NCBI GenBank assembly: GCA_008933995.1
Contig: WARS01000015.1
Location: 4,142,173-4,206,172, forward strand
Length of the DNA stretch: 64,000 nt
Origin: Datnioides undecimradiatus
Taxonomy: Eukaryota; Chordata; Actinopteri; Lobotiformes; Datnioididae
Reading direction: 5' to 3'
Position 1 is the stretch's first letter, and each line of letters opens with the position of its first letter. The position numbers and the translations under genes were made by a program. Positions 1 through 11,532 of this stretch are shown here, in pieces. The notes beneath the pieces were generated by a model that saw only the letters and a program-made list of their open reading frames with translations, searched no databases and was not told where the DNA came from.

Positions 1-874
1 ACCATTTTCATATGCCAACAATCTTGCTATATATATACTATATATATATATTTTTTTATCAATTTCATTCACAATTTTACAAAGACCTGTAGACTAAACA
101 ATCTACACATCAGACAATATAAGCAACATTTGATCTTTACTAAAAAGGAAAGTGGAGAAATCAGACTCTCTCTTCATAGCTCCTAATAGAAAAAGAAAAT
201 AATTATTCAGCTATATAATTTTGACATTTCCATTGAAACAATGCTCCCTCACTGCCCAGCAGAATTCAGGTTCATTTAACAGTTAAATAAGAAAATAAAT
301 ACATAATTTAAGTAAAATAATCTTTGTGGCATAGATTGTCATCTATTTTGTATTTTTTTATCATACTTAATATTTGTCCTTTACACACATATTTCTTCTA
401 TTTAAGCCACATCATTACAAAACAACATTCTGTAGACAGATATTTTTCATGAACATTTCACAATAGAGAGTCAATGGTCATGACTGTGGAACTGATCATA
501 CCTATCTAAATTACCTAAAGTAGGACAAAGTCATACAATCTTTAAACATTTTTAAACATATTACTCTACACAAAGGTCCAATAGATTTTTCATCTCAAAA
601 TCAAGAGAATACATGAATGCACTATGAAATGATTCAAACAATTTCAGGTTTATGCAAGCATAACTGTCCTGTATTTTCTTCACCTAACATTTATACTGAA
701 TTTAAGTTTTTATACTGTCCTTACCATGTTTTTCTAACAATTTTCACAGCCACGATTATAACAAAGAGGAGTCAAAAACAGCACTTTACGGCACAATATC
801 ACAGTACCGGAATGTACAGTATGTCCAGCGGCAAACCATGCAAACACAGTCACAACCCATTCACTGCCCCCGCT

Positions 875-878
<4 letters not shown>

Positions 879-913
<35 letters not shown>
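879..913. repeat. (AC)n microsatellite
   Basis: An uninterrupted AC dinucleotide run of about 17 copies lies in the inpp5j downstream flank. It produces spurious His/Thr open frames on the plus strand and Val/Cys frames on the minus strand. Confidence 0.95.
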
Positions 914-917
<4 letters not shown>

Positions 918-1199
918 CTGCCATCCAAAATGCACACATCCATAAAAACACATACACACGAAAACTGATTACAGACATACACACTGAGGTTACAGCTACA
1001 ACAGTATTCACTGTCCTATGCTAACAGCCCAAGAGTACAGACTGTCTAAGATGGTGCTTCAGAGGTCACATGGTAACAACGCAACACAACTGCTGTGACT
1101 ATTGTCACTGTCAGCTATTCACCAGGATCAGTACGGTGGTATCTGAGCATGAGAAAACACAAACAGAGGAATGGTAACCTGAAAAAAGAAAGCAAAGGC

Positions 1200-1200
<1 letters not shown>

Positions 1201-1249
<49 letters not shown>
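1201..1249. repeat. (GATA)n tetranucleotide microsatellite
   Basis: About 12 perfect tandem copies of GATA are present. Such a long uninterrupted run is probably length-polymorphic. Confidence 0.97.
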
Positions 1250-1809
1250 CGGAACATGTCAACTTTGTATTATACCACTTACAGTATACCACAAAGGTCT
1301 ATAGAAGCTCTACATAGTAGAGTTCCTGCTCACATTGGTCAGATTGCCAGATTGATTGTAAGTCAGACTTTTACTCACTTCCACGTTGAAAACATCATGC
1401 AAGGTCAAAATTTGAATATACTCTGATTTTAGTTTTCTGAGTAAAATATTTGAAAGGGTAACTTTGCTGCTGCAAAACTTATACAAGGCCCATTAACTCA
1501 TGCAGATGTTTCCTGGATCACATATTGCTGTAGTTGTTGCCACTGTATGTTAGCTCAGCAGAGTTAGCAGCCAACAATAAATAAACTAGTTCTGGCAAGA
1601 CAGCTATGTAGTGTCAGTTGACAGCTAGCCTCACACAACCATTGCACCCTACTGCACTGCTTTGGCGGTCTATTTAAAGGCCTTTACGTCCACATTCACT
1701 CTCTCTACACTGACGTGCTGCACTGCTGCCATGCCTAGTGGCCGAGTCCCCTGAACCTCAGTCTCCACCTACTTTTGTTCAGCTCTGTTTTTATGCACAC
1801 TGGGGGGAC

Positions 1810-1815
1810 TTTATT
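1810..1815 (-). terminator. candidate inpp5j poly(A) signal
   Basis: TTTATT on the plus strand reads AATAAA on the minus strand, about 760 bases downstream of the inpp5j stop codon. It is the clearest canonical hexamer seen in that interval. A more distal site cannot be excluded. Confidence 0.4.
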
Positions 1816-2574
1816 CCCATTGGTGGATCATCTGAAACGCTACCTGCAAGTTGGGTATCATGTTGCTGCATAATGTATGCTGAATTTCCAAAGTAGGGAA
1901 TATTCATAAGTGTAGAACCACAAGCCCAACTGCATGGCTATCTCCATTAACAGATTTAAACTTGAGGGAATGGCGACTGAGCTTTCAATGCTTTTATGTA
2001 ATGTTTTGGAATAAAATGAATTTTCAGCCATGGCTCTACGGTCCTCTTGATCTGTTTCATTATACACACATTACACATGTTCTACAACTAAAGTAAACTG
2101 GTGATCTGTAAGCAGTGTCACCACGTTTAAAAAGTGTTTTCTAATGCCTGTATGCAGTTTGCTGACATGACTGATTGGTACATCAGTGCAGAGTTTCTAA
2201 CGAATGTGGAACTATAGAGACAATGGTTTCTAAAAAGCATTAATATCCACTCTTTTACTCTACATAACCATAAATCCTTGAGTAGTTCCTAATGCAAGGT
2301 GTCAGCTCCCTGTACTGTCCACACCTGAGAACGGACAAAGATAGATAATGGTAGAAGAAATACAAACAGGATGATAGGTTTACAAATAAAAAACAGACAA
2401 CATGCACAGCTCAATAAAACAACTCAAGGCAAAGTAGGCCCTCTGAAACCAGATGGCTCTTCCTGAAAAGGATGGCATCAGAAACTGTATATTTTCAATG
2501 CAGAAAACATACAGTGGATGTATTCACTCAAAGACACAACAGTTGGCTATGCGACCTGTGACAACAGCAGGGCA

Positions 2575-2901
2575 TCACAGCCCTGAATCTCCTGTGTCTT
2601 TTTCTTTCTCCACTGGAGCAGACACTTGGCTGCTGCTGCCCTCTGCTGGATGTCCTGTGGACTCACTCTCAGCTGCTGATGGAGAACCATCAGTGACATT
2701 GCGTGCTTTCATTTTGGCCTGTGCAGGGCTGCTGGACCGGCTGCGGCTGTGGCTGCGGCTGTGACGGCTGCGGTGTTTGCCCTTGCGTGGACTGGGGCTG
2801 CGGGACCTCGTCTTCATGAGGACAACTGTGCTGTCATCTTCTGAGCTAAAGTCGGAGCTGTCTGAAGAACTGTTGTCAAGGCCTGAAGTGGGAAGCTGGA
2901 T
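2575..2901 (-). CDS. inpp5j: inpp5j last coding exon: acidic and RS-rich tail
   Basis: Starts IQLPTSGLD and ends DTGDSGL followed by a stop. It carries a Ser/Asp cluster and then TRSRSPSPRK and RSRHSRSHSRSRSSSP. RS-type motifs in PIPP are known candidates for 14-3-3 binding. The acceptor lies at 2902-2904. Confidence 0.93.
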   Translation of the reverse strand: MQLPTSGLDNSSSDSSDFSSEDDSTVVLMKTRSRSPSPRKGKHRSRHSRSHSRSRSSSPAQAKMKARNVTDGSPSAAESESTGHPAEGSSSQVSAPVEKEKDTGDSGL

Positions 2902-5900
2902 CTGAAGATAAATGAAAAAGAAGATACACGTAGGATGGATGAGGTAGAATATGGAGACAGAGCAACAATATGTCAGTAGACATAATGAGGAAAATGCAGA
3001 TGCAGATGGGAACACCAGCTGTAACAGCATGCATTAGTCCCTCTCTCAAAGACAATGCATTTGATTGTTTTAACCTCAAGAAAGCAGTTCCAGAGTTATG
3101 ATTACCTGAAATGGCTCTGTTACACCCACAATGGTGCTCATGTTGTTGCTATAGTAACCCAAGATAAAGTCCCCTGAGCCTTTGGGCAATTCCTCCTCAG
3201 TAAAGGTTACCTGGAAAACAGTTAGTCAGACATCTATTAAATGTGAAAGAAAACCAGCTCTCAGGAGAATTCAGCATGCATCAGATTACCTGATGTTCTT
3301 GTCGATGGAAATCAGCTTCCTCTTGCTTTGCCCACACATAGCCCACGTAATCCTTATGGTGTTTGAAACCCACCTAGCGGGGCAGCGGCACAGTTACAGT
3401 AACGACTTGATTCCTATTGTTACTGTTGTGCAAGTCCTGATGATTTCCTGACATCGATTTCTCAAACATTACATGTTATAAGGGCCCCAGAGGTAAGATT
3501 GTACTCACCCTGTAGAGTCCAATCCAGTCCCAAGAGCTGCGAGAGAAGTTGGGTGTCACTTTGAATTTTGCTGTGGCATCCGCAACACTATTCCACTCAT
3601 CCTCCACGATGATCGTGACCAGAGGAATATCCACCTTGTATGGGAACTACAGAAAATATTTACCATGAAGCATTAGACCGTGGAAAAGATAAACTCAAAT
3701 GTATCATGTGGATAATATGTGAGAAGATATTTCATGATTTAAATCATAACTCTGCAAAGCATCGAGGCTGTTTTTTGCTGAGGCAAAGTTCTCGTAACAG
3801 CAGTTGGAGTTCAGACAACATTAAACATAGTTGTTTTATTCCTTGTCAAAGGGTTAAAATAGTTTTGATTTGTTATTGGGAATGAAACTCATAAAATTAT
3901 CTGAAAAGTGCTAACAATGTAAGTCTCATCTTTACAATCTACTCCGATGTGTCTCACCTGCAGGGTAAAGATGGAGGACACTGGTTTGTGGTCGCTGACG
4001 GTGTATTCCATGTAACTTCGGTAGTAGTGCTGTGTCACTTTGGTCCCGCTGGTCAGCCCTGAGATGGAGCTACGCTTTCCTGCACTGAGAGCTGTGCCAG
4101 CAGGCGCGGTGGCTCTCAGGCGCCACAGGATCCGGTCAGTCCAAGCTGGTTTACGCTTCTTCCCACTGGACGAAGAAGAGAAAGAGAAAGATGCAAAAGA
4201 GAGAAGAGGAACAACACAATCTTTAAAATCAGTACATGGAGAAAAAAAGAGGCACTTTCATGCTCCCCCCAGGCTACTGAGGACCTTTCAGAGGGGAGAC
4301 TATAAGTATTACCAAGCCAGGCTCTGTGATGTCTGGTCAGTGGCCTAGAATTCATAACAGCACCCCTGGCATCACCAACCTTGTGTCGTACGTATTTGTT
4401 CCAACGTCAAACTTGTAGGTGGGAGGGAATTTCAGCGGCCCCTCTTGGAAACCCTCCAACACTGTCTCGCTGTCTTTGGCCATATTGAGCTGTAACAAGG
4501 AGAATTAGCAAACATCAGTCACTGAGGAATTCTGTTTGACGGTTTACCATCAGCTTTTACAGAAGACACTGCATTTCTGTATTGCCCTCTAGTGGTATTA
4601 TTTACACAGTGCATAGTCCATCAGACATTTCATAATGAGGTTACTGACTTTTTACCAAAAATTCAGCTTATGAAACGACAATTTCAAAGCCAAACTATGA
4701 TCATAAGTTAATATTTTAAAGCCACCAACTTTTGGATAACACTCCTGAATAATATTTCAGTGTATAGTTTACTTACGTTCTTTACAAATAAAAAAAAACA
4801 ACAACCCAGATTGACTCATTCTGCTCCTATGAATACAAAGGCGCTGCCCAAGTTTTGTTTTGGGCTTTTCATTTAACCACATGAAATACATTTATTTTCT
4901 TCAGTGTATTAGAGAGCTTTTTTACCTGATCTTTTTCCCACAACACTGAAAACTTGTTGTTATCGATGGCTGATTTTACCACTTGCATATCCAGGTCATC
5001 GATGCGGAAATTGAGATCCCCAAACCAGAACACCACACTGTGATGAGAGGAGTCATATCTTAAATTCATGAAGTGCTAGTACATGCAAAAGGACCATGAC
5101 ACCATTTGTGGCACAATTTCGCTTATGAAACATGAATATGGAGAGTCCGGGACTGTTCATCACAGATAAACCATAGTGTCCATGTTCCATCAGATTTTTT
5201 CATCTCATCATTAAGATACCATGACTTACTCATGGTCAAGAACCCCGGTGGCAGCTTGACCCTCAAACTGCTGCTGCTGCAGGATGCTCTCAAAGTCCTC
5301 CATGCGTTGATCCGAGTTTTCCATGTGAGCCGGCAGGTGGCAGTTGAGGAAGCAGATGGTGTGGCCGAACACGGACATGCGGGCGCTCACGCCACCTTTA
5401 TTCCCCTGTAAAACCAACGAGCAGAGGGGACGTTAAATAATATTTAAGAGAGTGAACACACACGCTTGTTAAAGAGAGACAAGGCTTTTGTATTCATTTC
5501 TCTGGCAGCAAAATTAAATGAGTGATGAATGAAAAAAGTGACTGTACACAGTGATAGGTATGTCAGTGTTTTCACTGTATTGAGCGTGTGTCAGTGCCAC
5601 AGAGACACAGGAAGTTTACTCATTAAGGACCAGTGGAGAACACCATCAATACTTAATGCTGACAGTAAAGTGCACAGTGGGGGGACAGGATGAGTCTGCG
5701 GATTTCTTCCCGCTGTTTTCTCAGCAGCTCTGACCCGCTAAAACACAAAAGATGTTTCAGTACAAAATCTGCAGAATGTACAGATGCCTGAGTTTATACA
5801 GAGAGAATTTCTCTTAAACCTGAGAATAAAATAACCTCTCAAAATGTATTGGTGCCCTGTGTAATCAGAATAATGCAGGCAGACATCCACTGTGATCTTA

Positions 5901-8900
5901 GTTCTTACTAACACTTTACAACATCTTTTGTTTTTTAGCTGTTCAAAGAGAACTGGTGCTTGTGTTAGGTCTGTTTTTATGTTGGTTAATATACATTAAA
6001 TGTGACATAACATTTGAATACCCAGAGGCAAAGCTCATTTCTATTATTCTATTATTTTTCCACTACTGAATGTGAGATGCCAACATATCTTTACTCTGAT
6101 AAAACTAAACAGAACAGCATTTGACTAACAGGCATCAAGACCTGGTAATATAACCGCTCGAGCCTTTCATGTAAATGTCATCTGCACCAGCTTACTGATA
6201 TGCGGTCAGCAGGTCTAACAGCCACATCATCCTATTGCATTTCTGGTTAAACTAACCAGCACTGTTTACAAACCTTTAGAAGCAGTGTGTAGAGACTGTA
6301 GTGGAAAATTGATGCCTCTCAGATCTCTATCAGAGTATCAGTGACAGTGATGTAAGCTTAAACGTAGTCACTCCAACAGGCGTCTTAAGCTTCCATGTGG
6401 GAAGTTTTCCATAACACAGTACGCATCACAGAACGGTGTCAGTAGCTGTCTCACCCAGTAACCCCCCAGGCCAGTGCGGGTGGTTTCAGTCTGGACTCCG
6501 CGGAGGAAGGGCAGATGGAAGTACTTGGCAAAGACGAGCAGTAACAAACCCTGCATCCGCTGGGAGGTCACCTGAGGGACAGATGGGTGAGGAGAAACAG
6601 AGAGGAGGACAAAGTAAGATAACACAGTGAGAGTTATGCTTTGCATGATTCTGAAAACAGAGCAACTATTTAGTTCAGGGTAACCGTATAAATATCTTTT
6701 TAATTTGCACCGAAATTTCAATAAACAAATTCCCTGAGCTGAGTCCGGCTTTGCTGTGTGTCCCTTTATGGTGTTCTGCTTCACTTTCTCTTCTCTTCCA
6801 CTCTCACACTTCCCCCTTCTTCTACCCCTTTGCATTTCCATTTCGCCCTGCAGGAGCCTGCAGCCCAGCTCTTCCACTACTTTTCACGAAGCACTGCACA
6901 TTAAAGAGGCCATAGCTTGTGGTCTACCCTCACTGTGGCAACAAACCACTTTGTAGAGAAAACGTGACGTCCACACTACAGGCGCTTGATGGACAGACCT
7001 TTCCTTTCTTCAACCCCTCGACCATCATCTGGTTGTGCATAACGCAATGCAGATTTTGACATTCGTGCTCTATATTTTTGTACCGTACAAACAGGGCAGG
7101 GATATGGCACATGTATCTGTTAAGTGGAACAAGATTTGCATGTTATGTCAAGGCCCTCACCACATATTTATGTTCACCCCCCCTACAGTGGTCCACATAT
7201 CCCAACCCCCAACTACAGGCCGAAGAAGCATGATCACACTCCGCCTGAAATGCCCTGTGGGCAGTAATGGAGGCACACATCTCCACGTGACATAAGACCC
7301 TCTCACTTGTATACTAACTGGCTATTTGAACAACTTTGTTGCATAATGGATTTTACTGAACCATAAAGTGGACCGACTTTATTTGTGTTATGTGTGTGGA
7401 CACAAACAATGAGTGTGTGTGTGTATTTCTGTGTGTGCGATTGTGTGTAAAGTCTGGGAGAATATACCCTTGCCTGCATGTACCGTGTTTGAAAAGCGTT
7501 CAACATCAGTGAACATAGAAGCGGCTCGTGAAGGCTGTCATGCTACATTTTGGCTAGGACCACGAAAGACATTTAATCCCAAAGACAAGTGTGTGTGTGC
7601 GTGTGTGCGCACGCATGTGTGTGTGTGTGAGAGAGAGAATGACTGAATGAGAGAGAGAGAGGAAGAGAGATAGAAAAAGAAATAGAGAGTGTGTGTGCAG
7701 CGGTGTATGTTTGACCTTGTATAGCACACACATGACAGAAGAAATGAGCTGTGAGTAACAAGTGCGATGTTAGCAGGGCAGCCTGGGAATCTGGAAGAAG
7801 TTCAGTGCAAAATAAGGCTTACTCATTGCAGTCCCTGACACTGACAACCACATATTCATATTGAAATACAAGCTAAACATGAGTCTTTTCAATGCAAAAA
7901 CCAATTGTTGCTGTTAATCCTTAAAATAATTCCTTTAATCAAAAAGTTGCTTCGTGTTAACACAGTGTCTAGAAATCTAAAAAAATATGATGTAACCTAA
8001 ACGTTAACCATAACCTAAACATTAACAAAACTAGTAGATTTTACAGCCTCAAAGTATTAAACTACATATAGTGTAATGAATCAAACGCTCAGTCTACAAA
8101 TGTTCAGAAAAGGTCAATCCAATAAATCATCAAGCAAACAAACAACTGTGTCGCAACACATTCAATAGAGTGTGCCATGTTGCAATCAGAGATTAGGGCC
8201 ACACACACACAAAAAAACATTACTTGCTAATTTGTGTATCTAAATTGTAGCTTGCTCAAACAGAAAAGATGGTGACAATCAGCAACTGCGTCGTGAACTA
8301 GAAAAAAATGTCTTGGCTTTGTGTTTCTGCAGCAAAGGGCTGATTTGAGAGAGAGCTCTCTTGTGCTCACAGCAGTTACAGTTTGAACCTGACAATGAGT
8401 CTCGGTGAGCAGAAAGAACTGACGGGGTGTCTTGTTACTGTGCTACTTCATGCCTGACCATCACATCATGACTAGACAGATTCCTGCGACACCAAAGCTT
8501 AAATCCGTTTACTCAAGACAAACTCCAAATAAGACAAACCCTTTACCCTGCTCAGAGAATTAATACCCACAACATGAAGTACACAAAAAGGTCACATGGA
8601 GATGATTTTAACGAGGTTTAAACTAACGTAGCGGACCATGAGATAGCTGGAGGACAGCATCAGTCTCACTGTCAGAGGCCCATCAACACTGACAACGACG
8701 TGATCCAAAAATAAAACAGCATCCTGGGAGACATTTGTCTAGCTCTTTCAGCCCGACAGCTGATTCACGCTCTCTGGCTCACCATGCCAACACAACCAAC
8801 ACACAGCCAGACAAACACCAACCACAGCTACGGTATGCACCCTAAGAAACATAAAACATGGAAAACACCAATATCCCAGGCTGTTCTTGAGAGAATAAAC

Positions 8901-11532
8901 CTTTTTTCAGTGATCTCTGTATAAATGATTTAACTTGTGCTTGGATATTTTTCATAAACCTCTTATTTGGTATACAGTATGAAATATATAAAATAAAGCC
9001 TTTGCTACAGCCCAATCAATATGCAAGGTAGTGTACTAAGTACACTACCTTTCCACAATGGGTATTTGAAGGCATTATGAAATAAAAAAAATCGTGGATT
9101 AGATAGAGAGGGAGACCAAGAGACAGTGAAAGCTTGACTTTGCATTATGAGCTTGGCAGACAGCAGAAGATAGCAGATACGCTGACATTACACTCCTATT
9201 ATAAATTATCACCCCATCCGTTGCTCAGGGAACAAAATGAGTTGAAACAGCGGTAGGGAGCAGGGATCTCATCAGCCATCACGCAATGTGTACCATATGA
9301 ATCTAAGCTGTTTAGCATTTTACTGTGAGAGTGTGCATATGTGTTGATAATAAAAGCCATTACTGACCAGCACATAACCAAAGGGGCTGAGTCTCTCCAT
9401 GCAGACCTCGCTCCACTGGTCTGTGAAGAGGACATCTTTCAGCCTTTTGTTAATCATAGAATTCACTTCCTGCAGCCTTGAAGATAAATGACACACAACA
9501 ACACACAGGGGTCAACAGCAGACAGAGATGTAAGAGGAGCTGATGAGTGGGTGCTTTGGTGGATTAATAAATGGAAGAAAATCGTAGCCATAAGGGGAGA
9601 GACATCACTGTGGTTCAGAGCTGAGCCTGCCCGCTCATTAGTGACATTGTCTGCAGTGTCGATGTGGGACAAGTTAACATAAATGGGCAGTTCAGCTTTC
9701 ATGTGGAAGGAAAAGGAGGGCTACTGCGCCACAGAACACTCACCCGATAATGTACATGTCTGTGTTTCCATCACCCACGTTCAGCCCCAGCAAGGAAGTG
9801 ATGTCTTCAGGTGGCGTGGCCGAACCCACGTTCCAAGTGATGATGTGCACCCTGTTGGAGAAGGGTGTTATGTAACATCTCTTATAAACACTCATCTCCT
9901 ACACACCTCATGACCTGCAGTCCCCGAGTGTGACAGAAGAACCCTTTGATTTATATAGATCACATAGTATCACAACTGCTCTCTCAGTTTCTTTACACAA
10001 TATATCACAATATTGCATTTTTACATAATTTCAGAATGACATTGTATTATCAAGTACCTCTACATCAATTACGCCTTGCAAAATTCTGGTTATTTTGAAA
10101 AATTATTTGTTGTTTTGGTTGTTTTTATCTGTTATTGCTGTTGTTTTATCTTTTATTTTGTATTAGGATTTGTTGTTATTCTGCACATCCCAAGCTACAT
10201 CCTAGTGTATGTACCTGATTACGTACCTACATTTAATGCAGTATTTCCAGCATCAAGAAACTGTAAATGAACAGTCTCTTTACTAATCACATTGAAGTGG
10301 TGGCACAGAAAATACAACAATTAGAGGGCAACAAGGTCACAGTTGCTCCCAGACACTTGAGGTTCAGCTCCAAAGAAAATTCCAACAATGTTCTATAAAA
10401 AGCCCTGAGCTCAGTAGGCCTGCAGTGTTATCATTAAACTTCCCAAAAGACCCTTCACTAAGCCACTGCACAGCCATAACCTATAAAATTGAAAGAGAGA
10501 CTTAAATCCTGTTATTATTCAACATGTTCACCTAACTTGCTTATTGATTCTGCAACCTGATCATCTCCAGAAATCCAGTTTACAGTGCAGTGATTAATTA
10601 CCTACTGAAGCAGGCAGTAGCAGGGACACACCCATAGAAAAGAAGGAACACCCAGTGAGAAAGATGCAAACCTTACACAGGCCATCACACTTTAGAGTCT
10701 GAAGTTTTCCACATCAAGTGACTGTCTAAAGTTTAGACATGTGGAAATGTTATTATGTGCTAAATGGATCATATATGTATCATTCCATGTACAAAACTGG
10801 GGCGTTTAAAAAAGGTAGTAGAACTAAATAACTGTGTTGAATAATTACTATAGCAGTATTTAGCAGAAATCACAACAATTTAGTGACGTGTATAATCCTG
10901 CAGCCTTGCAGTGTTGACAGTCAGTGCATATAAATACATGCTACATGAGCCAGGGTTATCTTTCTCAGCTGCCTGGGAATGAAAGGCAATGGGGAGACTT
11001 GCTGAGACATGAATGTCGGGACACACACAGAGCAGGGAACTTGCCTGAAGTCCTCCACAGTCTGGGCCTGAGTGTCAGCTGTACCTGCTACAGAGAGAGC
11101 TCTCTGTGCATGAGGGTTCAGGTGAGGAGGCACAGGCTTGCTGGCAGGTGGGTGGGGTACTGAGGCAGCCCTAATTGGGTGGTGTCCTGGACCTTTAGGA
11201 CCAGCCTTTGGGCCAATCTCTCCAAGTGGTTTAACCGTTGCAGGGCAGGAAGGTTTGGGACGACTTCCCACTGTGCCATCAGTGGTATACTCTTCCTGTT
11301 TAGACGGTGGAGTAGGCTCAGCTTTGGTTTCGGAGATGTCCACGGAGCCTTCTACTCTGGCGCTTCTCTGGGGCCGTCGAGGCCTGGAAGGAGCCGCAGG
11401 CTGAACAGCAGTGGAATCAGTGGCTGGAGCTGCTGCATCTGATGCTGGGGCAGGAATTGTTGTTAAAGCTTCTGCTGCTCCATTTGGGTTGTCCTGTTGC
11501 GTCTGGCTTTGGTTTGGATTATCTTGGTCCAT
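2575..11532 (-). CDS. inpp5j: inositol polyphosphate 5-phosphatase J (PIPP), 12 coding exons
   Basis: This gene encodes a phosphatase that removes the 5-phosphate from inositol phosphates and phosphoinositides such as PI(3,4,5)P3 and PI(4,5)P2, at the plasma membrane and membrane ruffles (family knowledge). The twelve exons join in phase to 693 residues. Residues 1-163 are Pro/Ala/Ser-rich and disordered, as in mammalian INPP5J. The catalytic core shows WNVG (169-172), LQEVN (200-204), GGYWGNKGG (271-279), NCHLPAH (295-301), WFGDLNFR (337-344), PAWTDRI (413-419) and SDHKPV (464-469). All of these are 5-phosphatase signature motifs, and none is broken. A SKICH domain (about 477-585) contains SSWDWIGLYR and GDFILGYYS. 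The tail (586-693) is acidic and then RS-rich, including RSRSPSP. The long Pro-rich N-terminus and RS tail favour INPP5J over INPP5K. The start is the first ATG of exon 2 (A at -3). The first coding intron is GC-AG. Confidence 0.95.
3106..3210 (-). CDS. inpp5j: inpp5j exon: end of SKICH domain
   Basis: Encodes 35 residues, VTFTEEELPKGSGDF followed by ILGYYSNN and ending in EPFQ. It is in phase 0 at both ends, with a GTAATC donor and a good acceptor. Confidence 0.95.
3290..3373 (-). CDS. inpp5j: inpp5j exon: SKICH domain
   Basis: Encodes 28 residues beginning VGFKHHKDYVGYVWAK, typical of the INPP5J/K SKICH region. It is in phase 0 at both ends. Confidence 0.95.
3509..3646 (-). CDS. inpp5j: inpp5j exon: start of SKICH domain
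   Basis: Encodes 46 residues from FPYKVDIPLV to SSWDWIGLYR. It is in phase 0 at both ends, with a GTGAGT donor. Confidence 0.95.
3958..4165 (-). CDS. inpp5j: inpp5j exon: catalytic KPAWTDRI and SDHKPV motifs
   Basis: Encodes the last two catalytic blocks, KPAWTDRILW and YTVSDHKPV. They are separated by a Gly/Ser-rich loop (APAGTALSAGKRSSISG) that is usual in this family. Starts with one base completing Ser407. Confidence 0.96.
4380..4489 (-). CDS. inpp5j: inpp5j exon: LNMAK...YKFDVGTNTYDT
   Basis: Encodes 36 residues including GFQEGPLKFPPTYKFDVG, a conserved 5-phosphatase block. The donor is GTTGGT, slightly non-consensus but forced by the reading phase. Confidence 0.94.
4926..5037 (-). CDS. 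inpp5j: inpp5j exon: WFGDLNFR motif
   Basis: Encodes 37 residues starting VVFWFGDLNFRID and ending VLWEKDQ. It contains the catalytic Asp/Asn motif GDLNFR. Confidence 0.96.
5230..5405 (-). CDS. inpp5j: inpp5j exon: GNKGG and NCHLPAH motifs
   Basis: Encodes GNKGGVSARM and FLNCHLPAHMEN and ends LDH plus two bases. Both catalytic blocks are intact. Confidence 0.96.
6455..6571 (-). CDS. inpp5j: inpp5j exon: TRTGLGGYW
   Basis: Encodes 39 residues, VTSQRMQGLLLLVFAK through TRTGLGGYW, in phase 0 at both ends. Confidence 0.96.
6572..9367 (-). other. inpp5j intron
   Basis: This is the largest intron of the core coding region. No exon-like open frame with splice sites was found. It contains GT-rich and GA-rich low-complexity stretches at about 7395-7700 and the 27-base palindrome listed separately. 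Confidence 0.8.
9025..9051. repeat. 27-base near-perfect palindrome
   Basis: The arms AAGGTAGTGTACT and AGTACACTACCTT are exact reverse complements, separated by a single A. The sequence lies in an inpp5j intron and can form a 13-bp hairpin. Its function is unknown. Confidence 0.9.
9368..9476 (-). CDS. inpp5j: inpp5j exon: LQEVNSM block
   Basis: Encodes LQEVNSMINKRLKDVL through SPFGYVL. LQEVN is the catalytic Glu block. The donor is GTCAGT. One base completes Gly199. Confidence 0.95.
9744..9851 (-). CDS. inpp5j: inpp5j exon: TWNVG block, start of phosphatase core
   Basis: Encodes VHIITWNVGSATPPED through DMYII plus two bases. WNVG is the first catalytic motif. The donor is GTGAGT. Confidence 0.95.
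9852..11044 (-). other. inpp5j intron with GC donor
   Basis: This GC-AG intron lies between the Pro-rich N-terminal exon and the phosphatase core. The donor GCAAGT follows TTCAG. The only nearby GT would break the reading frame. No other feature was seen inside. Confidence 0.8.
11045..11532 (-). CDS. inpp5j: inpp5j first coding exon: proline-rich N-terminus
   Basis: Encodes 162 residues from MDQDNPNQSQ to VEDF plus AG, rich in Pro, Ala, Ser, Thr and Gln. The start ATG has A at -3 and lies 12 bases inside the exon. The exon's acceptor at about 11545 implies an upstream non-coding exon. Confidence 0.9.

Larger units (their letters stand above)
1..2574 (-). other. inpp5j 3' UTR and downstream flank
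   Basis: This is AT-rich sequence following the inpp5j stop codon on the minus strand. No convincing exon was found on either strand; the small open frames are low complexity or lack splice sites. A minus-strand AATAAA lies at 1815-1810, which would give a 3' UTR of about 0.8 kb. A TA-rich run lies at about 27-52, and two microsatellites are listed separately. Confidence 0.6.

Noticed and set aside
5640-5745. Coding-looking minus-strand segment (ELLRKQREEIRRLIL) with a TTTTAG acceptor in an inpp5j intron
   Set aside because: It lies between the exons encoding GGYW and GNKGG, which join directly in phase. Inclusion would disrupt the catalytic core, and no donor was evident.
7538-7761. Overlapping minus-strand His/Ser/Thr-rich open frames
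   Set aside because: They are translations of GT/GA simple repeats.
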